From positions 50,519 to 114,518 of the forward strand of contig JAFQRA010000019.1 of assembly GCA_017410325.1 (NCBI GenBank): a DNA stretch of 64,000 bases, in the 5' to 3' direction. The notes under the pieces are model-generated. The model worked only from the letters and a program-made list of their open reading frames with translations. It did not search any database and was not told where the DNA came from. The translations under genes were made by a program, and so were the position numbers. The DNA is from Clostridia bacterium. GTDB taxonomy: Bacteria > Bacillota > Clostridia > Oscillospirales > Acutalibacteraceae. Below, one piece after another: positions 25,921-33,369 of the stretch; the first letter of the stretch is position 1; each line of letters opens with the position of its first letter.

Positions 25921-26046
25921 TTAGCCTTTCATTTTATCATTTAACCAACTTAATAGAACGGAAACTCCCCATTTAATAGTGTCACTTACTGCGTTTTTAG
26001 CTAATTGAACAGTTGCATTTTTTGCTTTATTAAAAAAACTGGTAGT
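25921..26046 (-). pseudogene. Start-less small ORF encoding a basic, Trp-containing helical peptide tail
   Basis: The frame has no ATG, GTG or TTG start between the upstream stop and its own TAA at 25921-25923. It encodes FFNKAKNATVQLAKNAVSD followed by TIKWGVSVLLSWLNDKMKG. The composition (amphipathic, lysine-rich, two Trp) looks like a real small peptide rather than noise. The next frame has its AGGAGG 11 bases downstream, as in an operon. The REP-like hairpin at 26068-26096 and a T7 run sit where its N-terminus should be, so the gene may be disrupted. Function unknown; a leaderless-bacteriocin-like peptide is one speculative reading. Confidence 0.35.
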
Positions 26047-26067
26047 TTATTGGACTGCTCGTCCTTT

Positions 26068-26096
26068 ACCAATCAGGGGACGGTTCTATGATTGGT
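26068..26096. repeat. REP-like hairpin with GGGGACGG core
   Basis: ACCAATCA / TGATTGGT inverted repeat surrounding GGGGACGGTTCT. GGGGACGG-type hairpins recur in Firmicute genomes, often near REP-associated transposases; that link is from memory. No transposase is visible here. Confidence 0.5.
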
Positions 26097-26183
26097 CTCC
26101 CGATTGATTAATATTTCTTATCAAAAGGTATGTAAATCCATTCAAACCATTGGAATCGCCGCCTTTTATTTTTTTGCAAACAC

Positions 26184-26189
26184 ATTATA
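26184..26189 (-). promoter_or_regulatory. Minus-strand -10 element (TATAAT) for the small-protein locus
   Basis: Minus strand GTTATAATG. The expected -35 position (about 26207-26212) is poor (TTTTAT-like), and the phased repeats at 26213-26251 abut it. This arrangement suits an activator-dependent promoter. Confidence 0.5.
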
Positions 26190-26212
26190 ACACATATTTT
26201 TCCAAAATAAAA

Positions 26213-26251
26213 GTTACAAATAGTTACAAAATGGTTACAAATGGTTACAAA
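26213..26251. promoter_or_regulatory. Four helically phased GTTACAAA direct repeats
   Basis: GTTACAAA begins at 26213, 26223, 26234 and 26244, spaced 10, 11 and 10 bases, so all four lie on one face of the helix. They abut the -35 position of a minus-strand promoter and lie 38 bases before the plus-strand -35 at 26289. Confidence 0.75.
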
Positions 26252-26252
26252 C

Positions 26253-26269
26253 TCCGACACCGTGTCGGA
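26253..26269. promoter_or_regulatory. Perfect 17-base palindrome, candidate operator
   Basis: TCCGACAC-C-GTGTCGGA directly beside the phased repeats and 20 bases before the -35 box of the isomerase gene. The shape suits a dimeric repressor or activator site. Confidence 0.65.
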
Positions 26270-26288
26270 ATTTTGAAATTCATCTGTG

Positions 26289-26317
26289 TTGACGAAAAAC
26301 TGAATGTGTGATAAATT
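26289..26317 (+). promoter_or_regulatory. Sigma-A promoter for the isomerase gene
   Basis: TTGACG, 17 bases, TAAATT, about 40 bases before the ATG at 26357; AAGAGGT ribosome site upstream of the start. Confidence 0.75.
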
Positions 26318-26356
26318 AAAAATCAACAAAAAGTAATTGGTAAAAGAGGTAGCGGA

Positions 26357-27214
26357 ATGTACAGACAGCTTTTTGCTTTAAGCGTTAACGAGCAATTCGG
26401 CGTTAACACGAAAACGCAGATAAAAATGTTCAAGGAAGCGGGCTTTGACGGCTTTTTTACGCCGTGGAAAAATGGAGACCCGATTGAGAAATATGCGGCT
26501 TACGCCAGGAAAATCGGTATGATTTACCAGTCGATCCACGCACCGTTCGGAAAATCCGCAATTATGTGGCACGGCGAGGACAGCGAGGCTGACCCTGCGG
26601 TTGAGGAGCTTATTGAGTGCGTGAAAGTCTGCGAAAAAAACGGCATTCCGATTATGGTGTGCCACACGTATATCGGCTTTGACGATGACCGCAAGCCGAA
26701 TGAAATCGGGCTTGAAAGATACGGCAGAGTTGTCAGCGAGGCTGAAAAAAGGAACGTGAAAATCGCTTTTGAAAACACCGAGGGCGAAGAATACCTCGCC
26801 GCACTTATGGAGCATTTCAAAGAAAGCCCCAACGTTGGCTTCTGCCTGGATACGGGACACGAGATGTGCTACAACTTTTCAAAAGACCTGCTTGCCCTTT
26901 ACGGCGACAGGCTGATTGCAACACACATCAACGACAACCTCGGAATAAGCGATTTTGACGGACACATTTTCTGGACAGACGATTTACACCTGCTCCCCTT
27001 TGACGGAATCGGAAACTGGGACAACCTTGCACAAAGGCTTGACGAGCACGGCTACAACGGCATTATGACCTTTGAGCTGAACACAAAATCCAAGCCCGAC
27101 AGACACGAAAACGACAAGTACGAAGAAATGCCGCTTGAGCTTTACCTTGCCGAGGCTTATTCCAGAGCTTGCAGACTTGCGGCAAAGAGAAAAATAAATA
27201 TGAAAAATATGTAA
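26357..27214 (+). CDS. Sugar phosphate isomerase/epimerase (AP endonuclease 2-type TIM barrel)
   Basis: 285 residues, whole barrel. The metal-binding pattern of the family is visible: Glu in AFENTEGEEY, Asp and His in GFCLDTGHEMCYN, His in ATHINDN, Asp-His in DDLHLLPFDGIGNWD and a late Glu in MTFELNT. Members isomerise or epimerise sugars, inositols or their phosphates. It has its own promoter and a candidate operator, so it is likely induced or repressed by its substrate. The substrate is unknown; the M28 peptidase gene follows 77 bases later but is not an obvious partner. Confidence 0.88.
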   Translation: MYRQLFALSVNEQFGVNTKTQIKMFKEAGFDGFFTPWKNGDPIEKYAAYARKIGMIYQSIHAPFGKSAIMWHGEDSEADPAVEELIECVKVCEKNGIPIMVCHTYIGFDDDRKPNEIGLERYGRVVSEAEKRNVKIAFENTEGEEYLAALMEHFKESPNVGFCLDTGHEMCYNFSKDLLALYGDRLIATHINDNLGISDFDGHIFWTDDLHLLPFDGIGNWDNLAQRLDEHGYNGIMTFELNTKSKPDRHENDKYEEMPLELYLAEAYSRACRLAAKRKINMKNM

Positions 27215-27291
27215 AATTCACAAAATCGTAACTAATTCTGTTTTTCTTTCTGTTAAAATATAAAAAACTTTAATTAAGGGAGATTTGAAAT

Positions 27292-28533
27292 ATGGATTTG
27301 AAAAATCTTATCGCCAAAAAAAATGAAGCTGCAAAATATATGGTTAAGGAAATAACCTATATCTGCAAAAACTTCGAAAAGAGACCGCCCGGCTCAAAGG
27401 GCGAGGAGCAGGCCTGCCGCTATATGGCACAGGTGCTCAAGGATGACTGCGGCTGTGAAAGAGTTGAGGTTGAGTCCTTCAAGGAAAACCCCCGTTCCTT
27501 CTACGGCTGGATTTATTTCACAATCACATTTGTTCTTCTTGCTTTCGTAGCACTGTTCTTCTTCCCGCTTGCAAGTATTGTCCTTATCGGTGTCGGTCTG
27601 TGGCTTGTGCTTGCTCAGTTCGGCGTTTACAAAAAGCTGCTTGACCCGATTTTCCCCGAGGAAACAGGCCACAACGTAACGGCTATTAAAAAGTGCACGG
27701 GCGAAACCAAGAGAAGAATTATCTTCAACGGCCACCCCGATGCTGCCTGGGAATGGCCGGTTAACTACGCTATGGGCGGTGTCGGCTTCGAAGGCCACGC
27801 TATCCTTTGCGGTGTCGGCGCAATTTACTACCTCGTGCTCGCTATTATTTACATAGCTCAGAACGGTATCGGCTTCGGCGTTGCAGATACTTCCGACCCC
27901 GTCGTTAAGGCTATGCTCGGCGGTATCGCATTCCTTCCCTTCCTCATCGGCCTTTACTGGATGGTCAACTACAAGAGACCCGTTGACGGCGCAAACGACA
28001 ACCTTTCCGGCTGTTATATGGGTATTGCAATCCTCAAGGCACTCAAGGACGAGGGCATCGAGCTTGAAAACACCGAAATCGGCGTTGTTCTCACAGGCTC
28101 CGAGGAAGCAGGTCTGCGCGGCGCAAAGGCTTGGTGCGAGGCTCACAAGGGCGAATTCGACGACGTTCCCACCTTTATTTACTCATACGACACAATTTAC
28201 GACCCCAAGTACCTTATGACAAACTACCGCGACCTCAACGGCACAGTCAAGGCTGACAAGGACGTTTCCGACCTGTTTATGGAAGCTGCCGCAGAGCTTG
28301 GCGTAAAGTGCACGAAGGGTATGGTTCCCCCTCTCGGCGGTGCAACGGATTCAGCAGCATTTGCTCAGGCAGGTATGAGAGCAACCGGTATTACGGGCCT
28401 CAACCACAAGCTTGAAAGCTACTACCACACAAGACGTGATACATACGACAATATGAACGAAGGCGGTCTTGCAGATTGCTTCGCAGTAAGCGTTAGAGTG
28501 CTCGAAAAGTTCGATGCAGGCGCAAAGCAGTAA
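27292..28533 (+). CDS. M28 family peptidase with embedded membrane segments
   Basis: 413 residues. M28 metal and catalytic residues are present: His148 and Asp150 (NGHPDAAWEW), Asp236 (GANDNLSG), Glu271-Glu272 (TGSEEAGLRG), Asp300 (SYDT) and His379 (YYHTRRDT). Unusually, two hydrophobic helices (about 72-110) lie before the catalytic core, and two more (about 170-190 and 206-226) interrupt it between the first ligand pair and Asp236. The enzyme is therefore probably a membrane-bound aminopeptidase. AAGGGAGA precedes the ATG and a terminator follows the stop. Peptide substrate unknown. Confidence 0.88.
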   Translation: MDLKNLIAKKNEAAKYMVKEITYICKNFEKRPPGSKGEEQACRYMAQVLKDDCGCERVEVESFKENPRSFYGWIYFTITFVLLAFVALFFFPLASIVLIGVGLWLVLAQFGVYKKLLDPIFPEETGHNVTAIKKCTGETKRRIIFNGHPDAAWEWPVNYAMGGVGFEGHAILCGVGAIYYLVLAIIYIAQNGIGFGVADTSDPVVKAMLGGIAFLPFLIGLYWMVNYKRPVDGANDNLSGCYMGIAILKALKDEGIELENTEIGVVLTGSEEAGLRGAKAWCEAHKGEFDDVPTFIYSYDTIYDPKYLMTNYRDLNGTVKADKDVSDLFMEAAAELGVKCTKGMVPPLGGATDSAAFAQAGMRATGITGLNHKLESYYHTRRDTYDNMNEGGLADCFAVSVRVLEKFDAGAKQ

Positions 28534-28575
28534 AATCAATTCGCAATGCGTAATTTATAGTTAGTAATTATTATA

Positions 28576-28601
28576 GGTGCGTTATCCGAAGATAGCGCAC
28601 C
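28576..28601 (+). terminator. Terminator after the M28 peptidase gene
   Basis: GGTGCGTTATC / GATAGCGCACC with a CGAA loop (one G-U pair), followed by TTTGTTGTTT. Confidence 0.8.
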
Positions 28602-28627
28602 TTTGTTGTTTAACTATACTGATTTTC

Positions 28628-28797
28628 GGGACGTCGAGGACGCCGTCCCCTACGAGTAGCGTTAACTGCAAGCATAACCTCCTTTTGAAAGGAGGTGGCA
28701 CGGCATAGCCGTGACGGAGGATTGTCAGTATAAATATTAATTAAAGCTACCGAACAACCCTCAGTCACCTTCGGTGACAGCTCCCTTCAAAGGGAGC
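28628..28797. repeat. Cluster of short palindromic intergenic repeats (REPIN-like)
   Basis: Three elements fill this 280-base gap. GGGACG/CGTCCC lies at 28628-28649. A double hairpin at 28677-28720 consists of ACCTCCTTT/AAAGGAGGT plus CACGGC/GCCGTG. A diverged copy in opposite orientation lies at 28757-28797 (GTCACC/GGTGAC plus GCTCCCTT/AAGGGAGC). Elements of this look are scattered in gut clostridial genomes (from memory). No gene is seen in the gap. Confidence 0.7.
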
Positions 28798-28817
28798 CCT
28801 TGTCAAAAACTGCATCT

Positions 28818-29708
28818 TTACGTTAATTGTTTCGCAATCTCCAAATCTGCCAAAAGTCTGTCATATATGGCATTAAGGCTTGCAATTATTTCAGAACTAA
28901 CTTCAACCCTATTTCCGTTAAAATTCATTCCACGCTCAATCATAAAGTCAACGCAGTACAAAAGAGAATAGAACAAAAACGCTTTTTTCTGTTCCTGTGA
29001 TACCCTCATTTCTTCAAGCAAACTATCCACATACAAGGTATCATATCCATCATTAAGAAGAGCAACATTTGTAAGCGCAACAAAGGTTAACGGGTCACCG
29101 TAACCCAACCAATCGGTATCCACGATACCCGAAACCCGACCGTTATTAATCATCAAATTCTTTGTACTGATATCGTCAAGATAAGCAACCGGTTTTATTG
29201 AATTATAATACTTTTCAAATCGCTTTGACAAATCTGCAACTACTTCGACTTTTGCTATATTAAAATATTGAGTTTTGGATATTCTTTCTTCGGCTCTTTT
29301 TAACATCTGCCTGACCCAATCCGATTGATTAAAAGGCTGAGTTAAATTTATGCCTGAAACTTTATTCTGAATTTCGCAAACCTCTTTTGCAATTATCCGC
29401 TTATCATCAAACGATAAATCTGCATATACCAATCCCAAATCTTTGCCGTCTATATAAGCAGATATCATATAGTATAAATTTTTGTATTTACCTGAAAAGA
29501 GTGTTTGCGGCACAGGCACACCAAGTCTATATAAGTTTTCCGTCAACTTAATTGTTTCATTATAAGGCTTTGTATTGCACCTGATAACATATTCTTTTGC
29601 TGCGCTTTTAATGTAAAAAACATAATTATCCAAACCGACAGATATTCGTTTGATTTCTGTCGGTTTGATATTATTTATATTGCATATTTCTATGATAACA
29701 TTATCCAT
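28818..29708 (-). CDS. Aminoglycoside phosphotransferase/choline kinase-like (APH family) protein
   Basis: 296 residues with the APH kinase layout. The N-lobe includes GLDNYVFYIKSAAKEYVIRC. The catalytic loop is YLDDISTKNLMI, where D-x4-N is kept but the usual His before it is Tyr/Leu. The metal-binding segment is GIVDTDWLGYGDP. Such kinases phosphorylate small molecules (aminoglycosides, homoserine, choline, fructosamines). Nothing here points to an antibiotic. Its base composition is AT-rich relative to neighbours. It follows the GH78 gene by 25 bases but does not obviously belong to that pathway. Confidence 0.8.
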   Translation of the reverse strand: MDNVIIEICNINNIKPTEIKRISVGLDNYVFYIKSAAKEYVIRCNTKPYNETIKLTENLYRLGVPVPQTLFSGKYKNLYYMISAYIDGKDLGLVYADLSFDDKRIIAKEVCEIQNKVSGINLTQPFNQSDWVRQMLKRAEERISKTQYFNIAKVEVVADLSKRFEKYYNSIKPVAYLDDISTKNLMINNGRVSGIVDTDWLGYGDPLTFVALTNVALLNDGYDTLYVDSLLEEMRVSQEQKKAFLFYSLLYCVDFMIERGMNFNGNRVEVSSEIIASLNAIYDRLLADLEIAKQLT

Positions 29709-29733
29709 AAACGTTAACTATATACAGCGAAAA

Positions 29734-31968
29734 TTACGTATTGCGAATTACGAATTTATTCCAGCCTTCGGTGAGGGTTGCTTTATACTCTCCGCAGATA
29801 AACTCGGCGGAATCGGGTACACCGACGATAAAACTTATTTCATCCCCTGTTTTTTCATAGGCAACTGATATTTTGCCTTTTTCTGTTACTATATAACCGC
29901 TCGCTTTATTCATACCGTTTACAAGGCAGGGCTTGATTGTGATTTTTTCAAAGCCTGCGCTGTCGGCAGTCTGTGAAATACCGAGCAGGTATGTGAACAG
30001 ATAGCGTGTGAGCGCACCGAACATCGGGTGGTTGAGTGAACGCTCGGGCAGCCAGTCCTCCCAGAGGGTTGTTGCGCCGTGCTCCATCATATAGCCGAAG
30101 GACGGCAGCTTGCGTGAAGCCATAAGGTCAAAGGCAAGCTGTGCATTGCCGCTCTCAAACAGTATTCTCGGCAGAACGTCCGTTGCAACGATACCCGTGT
30201 CAAAGCACTCTCTGTCGGCGTACTTTTCAACGGTCATTTTAAGCGTTTTTTCATCGCCCAGGCCTGCATCGAGCGCAAGGCAGTTTGAGCCCTGAACATC
30301 GCCGCAGAAGCAATGTGTCATCGGGCTGAAATAGGCTCTTTCCACTGACTTTGATGCCTTTGCGATAAGCTCGGGCAGATGTGCGGTAAGCTCTTCTTTG
30401 CCGATGATTTTTGCAAGCTCAATAACCATTTTCATCTGCTTGATGAAAAGCACGGTGTTGACATAGGTTTCGGGAATGAGAACACGGCTCATTGTGTGAT
30501 ACTCGGGCTTATGCAAATCCATCGGACTGCACCAGTCACCGAGGCACCACTCCTTTGCCTCTTTATAAACGAGGCCGTTATCGCTGTTACCAACCATATA
30601 ATCAATATACTTAAGCATCTTGGGCAGGTACTGTTCAATAATATCGGTTTCACCGTAGGTTTTGTGGAACATATACGGGACAACAACTATTGCACCGCCC
30701 CAGGCAGCAGGACCGCCGCCACCGCCGCAGAAAGGCGTTGTGTGCTGAACGTGACCTGTTTCAATGTCCTGACAGTCGGCAATATCACCCATCCATTTTC
30801 TGTAAAACTCTTTACTGTCAGTCATAAGCATAACCGCTTCGGCGCAAAGCTGACCGTCACCTGTGTAGCCAAGGCGCTCGATATGCGGACAGTCGGAAGG
30901 CACACCGCAATGCATATTGTCAAGCTGTGTGCGCAGGTAGGTTTTGTAAAGCCAATTGAGCACCTCGTTGTCGGACTCAAAGCTGCTCGTTACGGGACAG
31001 TCGGAATGTGTGACGTTTACCGTAACGATTTCGGCGTTGTTTGAAACCTCGATATAACGGAAAGCGTGCCAGCAGAAATGGGGATAATATTCCCTGCCCT
31101 TTTCCGTATTCTTGAAAACTTCCTGCTGAAGCTTTCTTTCATCGCCGCCGCTGGGATGAAAGTCGAGTGTAAAATCGTCATTGAGAGCATCGGCATAGCG
31201 TGCGGTAACGGTTGCGCCGTTTTCCTTTGATTTTACAACGGCATAGCCGCTGATACCCTCGCCGCAGTCGTAAAGGCTCGTTTCGCCGAAATCCTTGATT
31301 TTTGAGGGAATAATTGTCCTTTCAACCCTGTCAGGCGGACAGGCCTGAATATAAAACTCGGTTTCGGGTGCAAAGGTCAATTCTGCGTTCACCCAAGCCG
31401 AATCGTCATAACCTACAGTTGCAAAGCCCTTCTTTTCAAGGGCATAATCGTGTCTTTCTCCGCCGTAGATGTTGTTATATGTAATTTCACTTTCGGCACA
31501 CTTGAGGTTTTCATCGCTGAGTATTTCAGCCTTTGTGCCGTCGGCATATTCAATATCAATTCTGAAGCAGAGCTTTGCATCACCGTAGCGCTTCCAGGTC
31601 GGGTCTTCCCCATCCGGGCTGAGGTCATACCAGCCCTTGCCCAGCTGAATACCCAGAGCGTTTTCGCCCTCTGCAAGGTATGGCGTGATATCGTAGCGCA
31701 TAGCGTATGCACGGTAGCTCATTTCGTCCTGACCTTCGGGATAATGGTTGCTTAAATCACGCAGGCAATACTGCGAGAATGCAGGCACAAGCAAATCGTC
31801 GCTGACACGCTTACCGTTTATGTGAAGCTCAAAAAAGCCGAGACCGCAGATTGTGATTTCCGCTTTTTTCACGTTGCTTGCGGAAAACTCTTTTCTGAAA
31901 AGCGGAGAAGCAATATTTTTATCGGTGCATATCCATTTGGCAGAACCGAAAATTTCTGAATGTGTCAT
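29734..31968 (-). CDS. Alpha-L-rhamnosidase, GH78 family
   Basis: 744 residues, no signal peptide, so probably cytoplasmic. N-terminal beta-sandwich domains (KKAEITICGLGFFELHINGKRV) precede the (alpha/alpha)6 catalytic domain. The GH78 core CGVPSDCPHIERLGYTGDG near residue 359 carries the acid residues; the late EHGATTLWEDW is also conserved. A C-terminal beta domain ends the protein. It releases terminal L-rhamnose from plant or bacterial glycosides. GGAGG precedes the ATG. It is the last sugar gene of a cluster with a class II aldolase and an aldose epimerase, consistent with rhamnose use. Confidence 0.92.
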   Translation of the reverse strand: MTHSEIFGSAKWICTDKNIASPLFRKEFSASNVKKAEITICGLGFFELHINGKRVSDDLLVPAFSQYCLRDLSNHYPEGQDEMSYRAYAMRYDITPYLAEGENALGIQLGKGWYDLSPDGEDPTWKRYGDAKLCFRIDIEYADGTKAEILSDENLKCAESEITYNNIYGGERHDYALEKKGFATVGYDDSAWVNAELTFAPETEFYIQACPPDRVERTIIPSKIKDFGETSLYDCGEGISGYAVVKSKENGATVTARYADALNDDFTLDFHPSGGDERKLQQEVFKNTEKGREYYPHFCWHAFRYIEVSNNAEIVTVNVTHSDCPVTSSFESDNEVLNWLYKTYLRTQLDNMHCGVPSDCPHIERLGYTGDGQLCAEAVMLMTDSKEFYRKWMGDIADCQDIETGHVQHTTPFCGGGGGPAAWGGAIVVVPYMFHKTYGETDIIEQYLPKMLKYIDYMVGNSDNGLVYKEAKEWCLGDWCSPMDLHKPEYHTMSRVLIPETYVNTVLFIKQMKMVIELAKIIGKEELTAHLPELIAKASKSVERAYFSPMTHCFCGDVQGSNCLALDAGLGDEKTLKMTVEKYADRECFDTGIVATDVLPRILFESGNAQLAFDLMASRKLPSFGYMMEHGATTLWEDWLPERSLNHPMFGALTRYLFTYLLGISQTADSAGFEKITIKPCLVNGMNKASGYIVTEKGKISVAYEKTGDEISFIVGVPDSAEFICGEYKATLTEGWNKFVIRNT

Positions 31969-31997
31969 AACAATTAAACCTCCTGTTAATTAATATT

Positions 31998-32420
31998 TCA
32001 GAACCAACTTTCAATCAAATCAATCAGTTTGTTAAGTTTATTATCTTTTGTTGTATCCGACTCAGCCCAATAAACAAACTCTGTATAAAGCCTTTCCAAC
32101 AGAAATTTAATATCAGACGATTTTGATTTTGCAAGGCTTGAAAGATAAGCGATAACATTTTTGTTGTTTAACCTTTTAAAGAAACTACGCAGAAACGATT
32201 TTGAACAATTATTTTCAAAAGCAGTATTTAGTATTTCTTTAAGTGTATTAAGAAACAGCCTATAAATTCTGTTTTCTGTAAGTCCGTCATAATCCTCGCT
32301 TACAAAATCCGAAAAAATTGCAGATATGCTGTTAATTATATCTTCTTTATCGGGATATTCTTTGCGGTATTCAGTCATTGCAGATTCAAAGTACAACAAG
32401 CATTCAGATTTTAAACTCAT
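31998..32420 (-). CDS. Uncharacterised alpha-helical protein, 140 residues
   Basis: Start taken at the ATG at 32418-32420, nine bases after AAGGAGG; a longer frame lacks a site. Predominantly helical and rich in Leu, Ser, Lys and Asn (LFLNTLKEILNTAFENNCSKSFLRSFFKRL), no membrane segment and no motif I recognise. Higher AT content than flanking genes suggests a different history. It sits between the aldose epimerase and GH78 genes on the same strand, so it is probably cotranscribed with them. Confidence 0.6.
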   Translation of the reverse strand: MSLKSECLLYFESAMTEYRKEYPDKEDIINSISAIFSDFVSEDYDGLTENRIYRLFLNTLKEILNTAFENNCSKSFLRSFFKRLNNKNVIAYLSSLAKSKSSDIKFLLERLYTEFVYWAESDTTKDNKLNKLIDLIESWF

Positions 32421-32467
32421 TTTGCATTTCCTCCTTAAGCAAGAAACTGAAAAGCTATTTATATCGC

Positions 32468-32500
32468 TGAAGCGTATCCGCTTAAAGCAGATACGCTTCA
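32468..32500. other. 11-base-pair hairpin after the aldose epimerase gene
   Basis: TGAAGCGTATC / GATACGCTTCA, perfect, with an 11-base loop, three bases after the stop. No good T-run on either strand; may be a weak terminator or a processing site inside the glycosidase cluster. Confidence 0.5.
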
Positions 32501-32502
32501 AT

Positions 32503-33357
32503 TTACACTTCTGCTATCCACACAAGGTCGAAGTCACCGTCGGGCTCAAGGCTCTGGATTTCACGCTTTGCAGAAATATCGTCATAGCCTCTTGTATCGT
32601 CATTTATACCGTACCACGGCTCAAGGCAGACATAGGGTGCGTTAGGCTTTGCCCAGATACCAAGCACGGGTACATCACCGAAATCAAAGCGCACTGATTT
32701 ATCGTGGTCTTCGCTTCTGAGAGTTACAACGCTTGAATTAAGGTTAGAGAGGATGAGTGCATCCTGGTCGAAAAGGTCTTCCGTGAGGCGGATAGCCTTA
32801 CCGTTTTCGAGTGTTACGTCGTAATAGCGGTCGGTGAGGATATTTGTACTGTCAATCTTTTCACAGCGCATATCTTCCTCGGCTTCGTCAAACTCAAGGT
32901 AATCACCGATTTTGCAGTTGAAGCCGGGGTGAGCGCCCATTGAGAAATACATAGTTTTATCGGAAAGATTCTTTACGGACTGTGTAACCTTTATTGCTCT
33001 GCCGACAAGCTCGAAGCAGACAGAAAGCTCAAACTCAAACGGAAACTGACGGAGAGTTTCCTCGCTTGTGCGAAGGACAAAGACCGCTCTTGCGCCCTCA
33101 ACCTCTGCAGCTTCGAAAAGCATTTTTCTTGCAAAGCCGTGCTTATTCATCGGGTATTCCTTGCCGCCGTAACGGTAAACGTCACCCTTAAGCTGACCTA
33201 TTACGGGGAAAAGCACGGGCGACTGACCGTACCAGATTTCGGGATTGCCCTGCCAGAGGTACTCAAAGCCGTCATCCTTTGAAACAAGTGAATGTAGCTC
33301 TGCGCCCATATCGTTAATCTGTGCTGAAAGGTATTCGTTTTCAATAGTATAAAACAT
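32503..33357 (-). CDS. Aldose 1-epimerase family protein (galactose mutarotase-like)
   Basis: 284 residues of the LacX-like mutarotase group: FLSAQINDMGAELHSLVSK at the N-terminus, the catalytic His segment MNKHGFARKM, MGAHPGFN, and a late Glu in YVCLEPWYGIND. It interconverts alpha and beta anomers of a hexose or deoxyhexose. In this cluster it would prepare the sugar freed by the glycosidases for isomerisation. It follows the class II aldolase gene by 12 bases. Confidence 0.9.
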   Translation of the reverse strand: MFYTIENEYLSAQINDMGAELHSLVSKDDGFEYLWQGNPEIWYGQSPVLFPVIGQLKGDVYRYGGKEYPMNKHGFARKMLFEAAEVEGARAVFVLRTSEETLRQFPFEFELSVCFELVGRAIKVTQSVKNLSDKTMYFSMGAHPGFNCKIGDYLEFDEAEEDMRCEKIDSTNILTDRYYDVTLENGKAIRLTEDLFDQDALILSNLNSSVVTLRSEDHDKSVRFDFGDVPVLGIWAKPNAPYVCLEPWYGINDDTRGYDDISAKREIQSLEPDGDFDLVWIAEV

Positions 33358-33369
33358 CTTATATTCTCC

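Noticed and set aside
26213-26251. CRISPR-like or replication-iteron array
   Set aside because: Units are only 8 bases with 2-3 base gaps and there are no spacers; no replication protein gene is near. A regulator-binding array fits better.
26108-26329. 73-codon minus-strand frame
   Set aside because: It consists largely of the translated GTTACAAA repeats and the palindrome, has no good ribosome site and covers two promoters.
30379-31044. 221-codon plus-strand frame
   Set aside because: Shadow of the GH78 gene.
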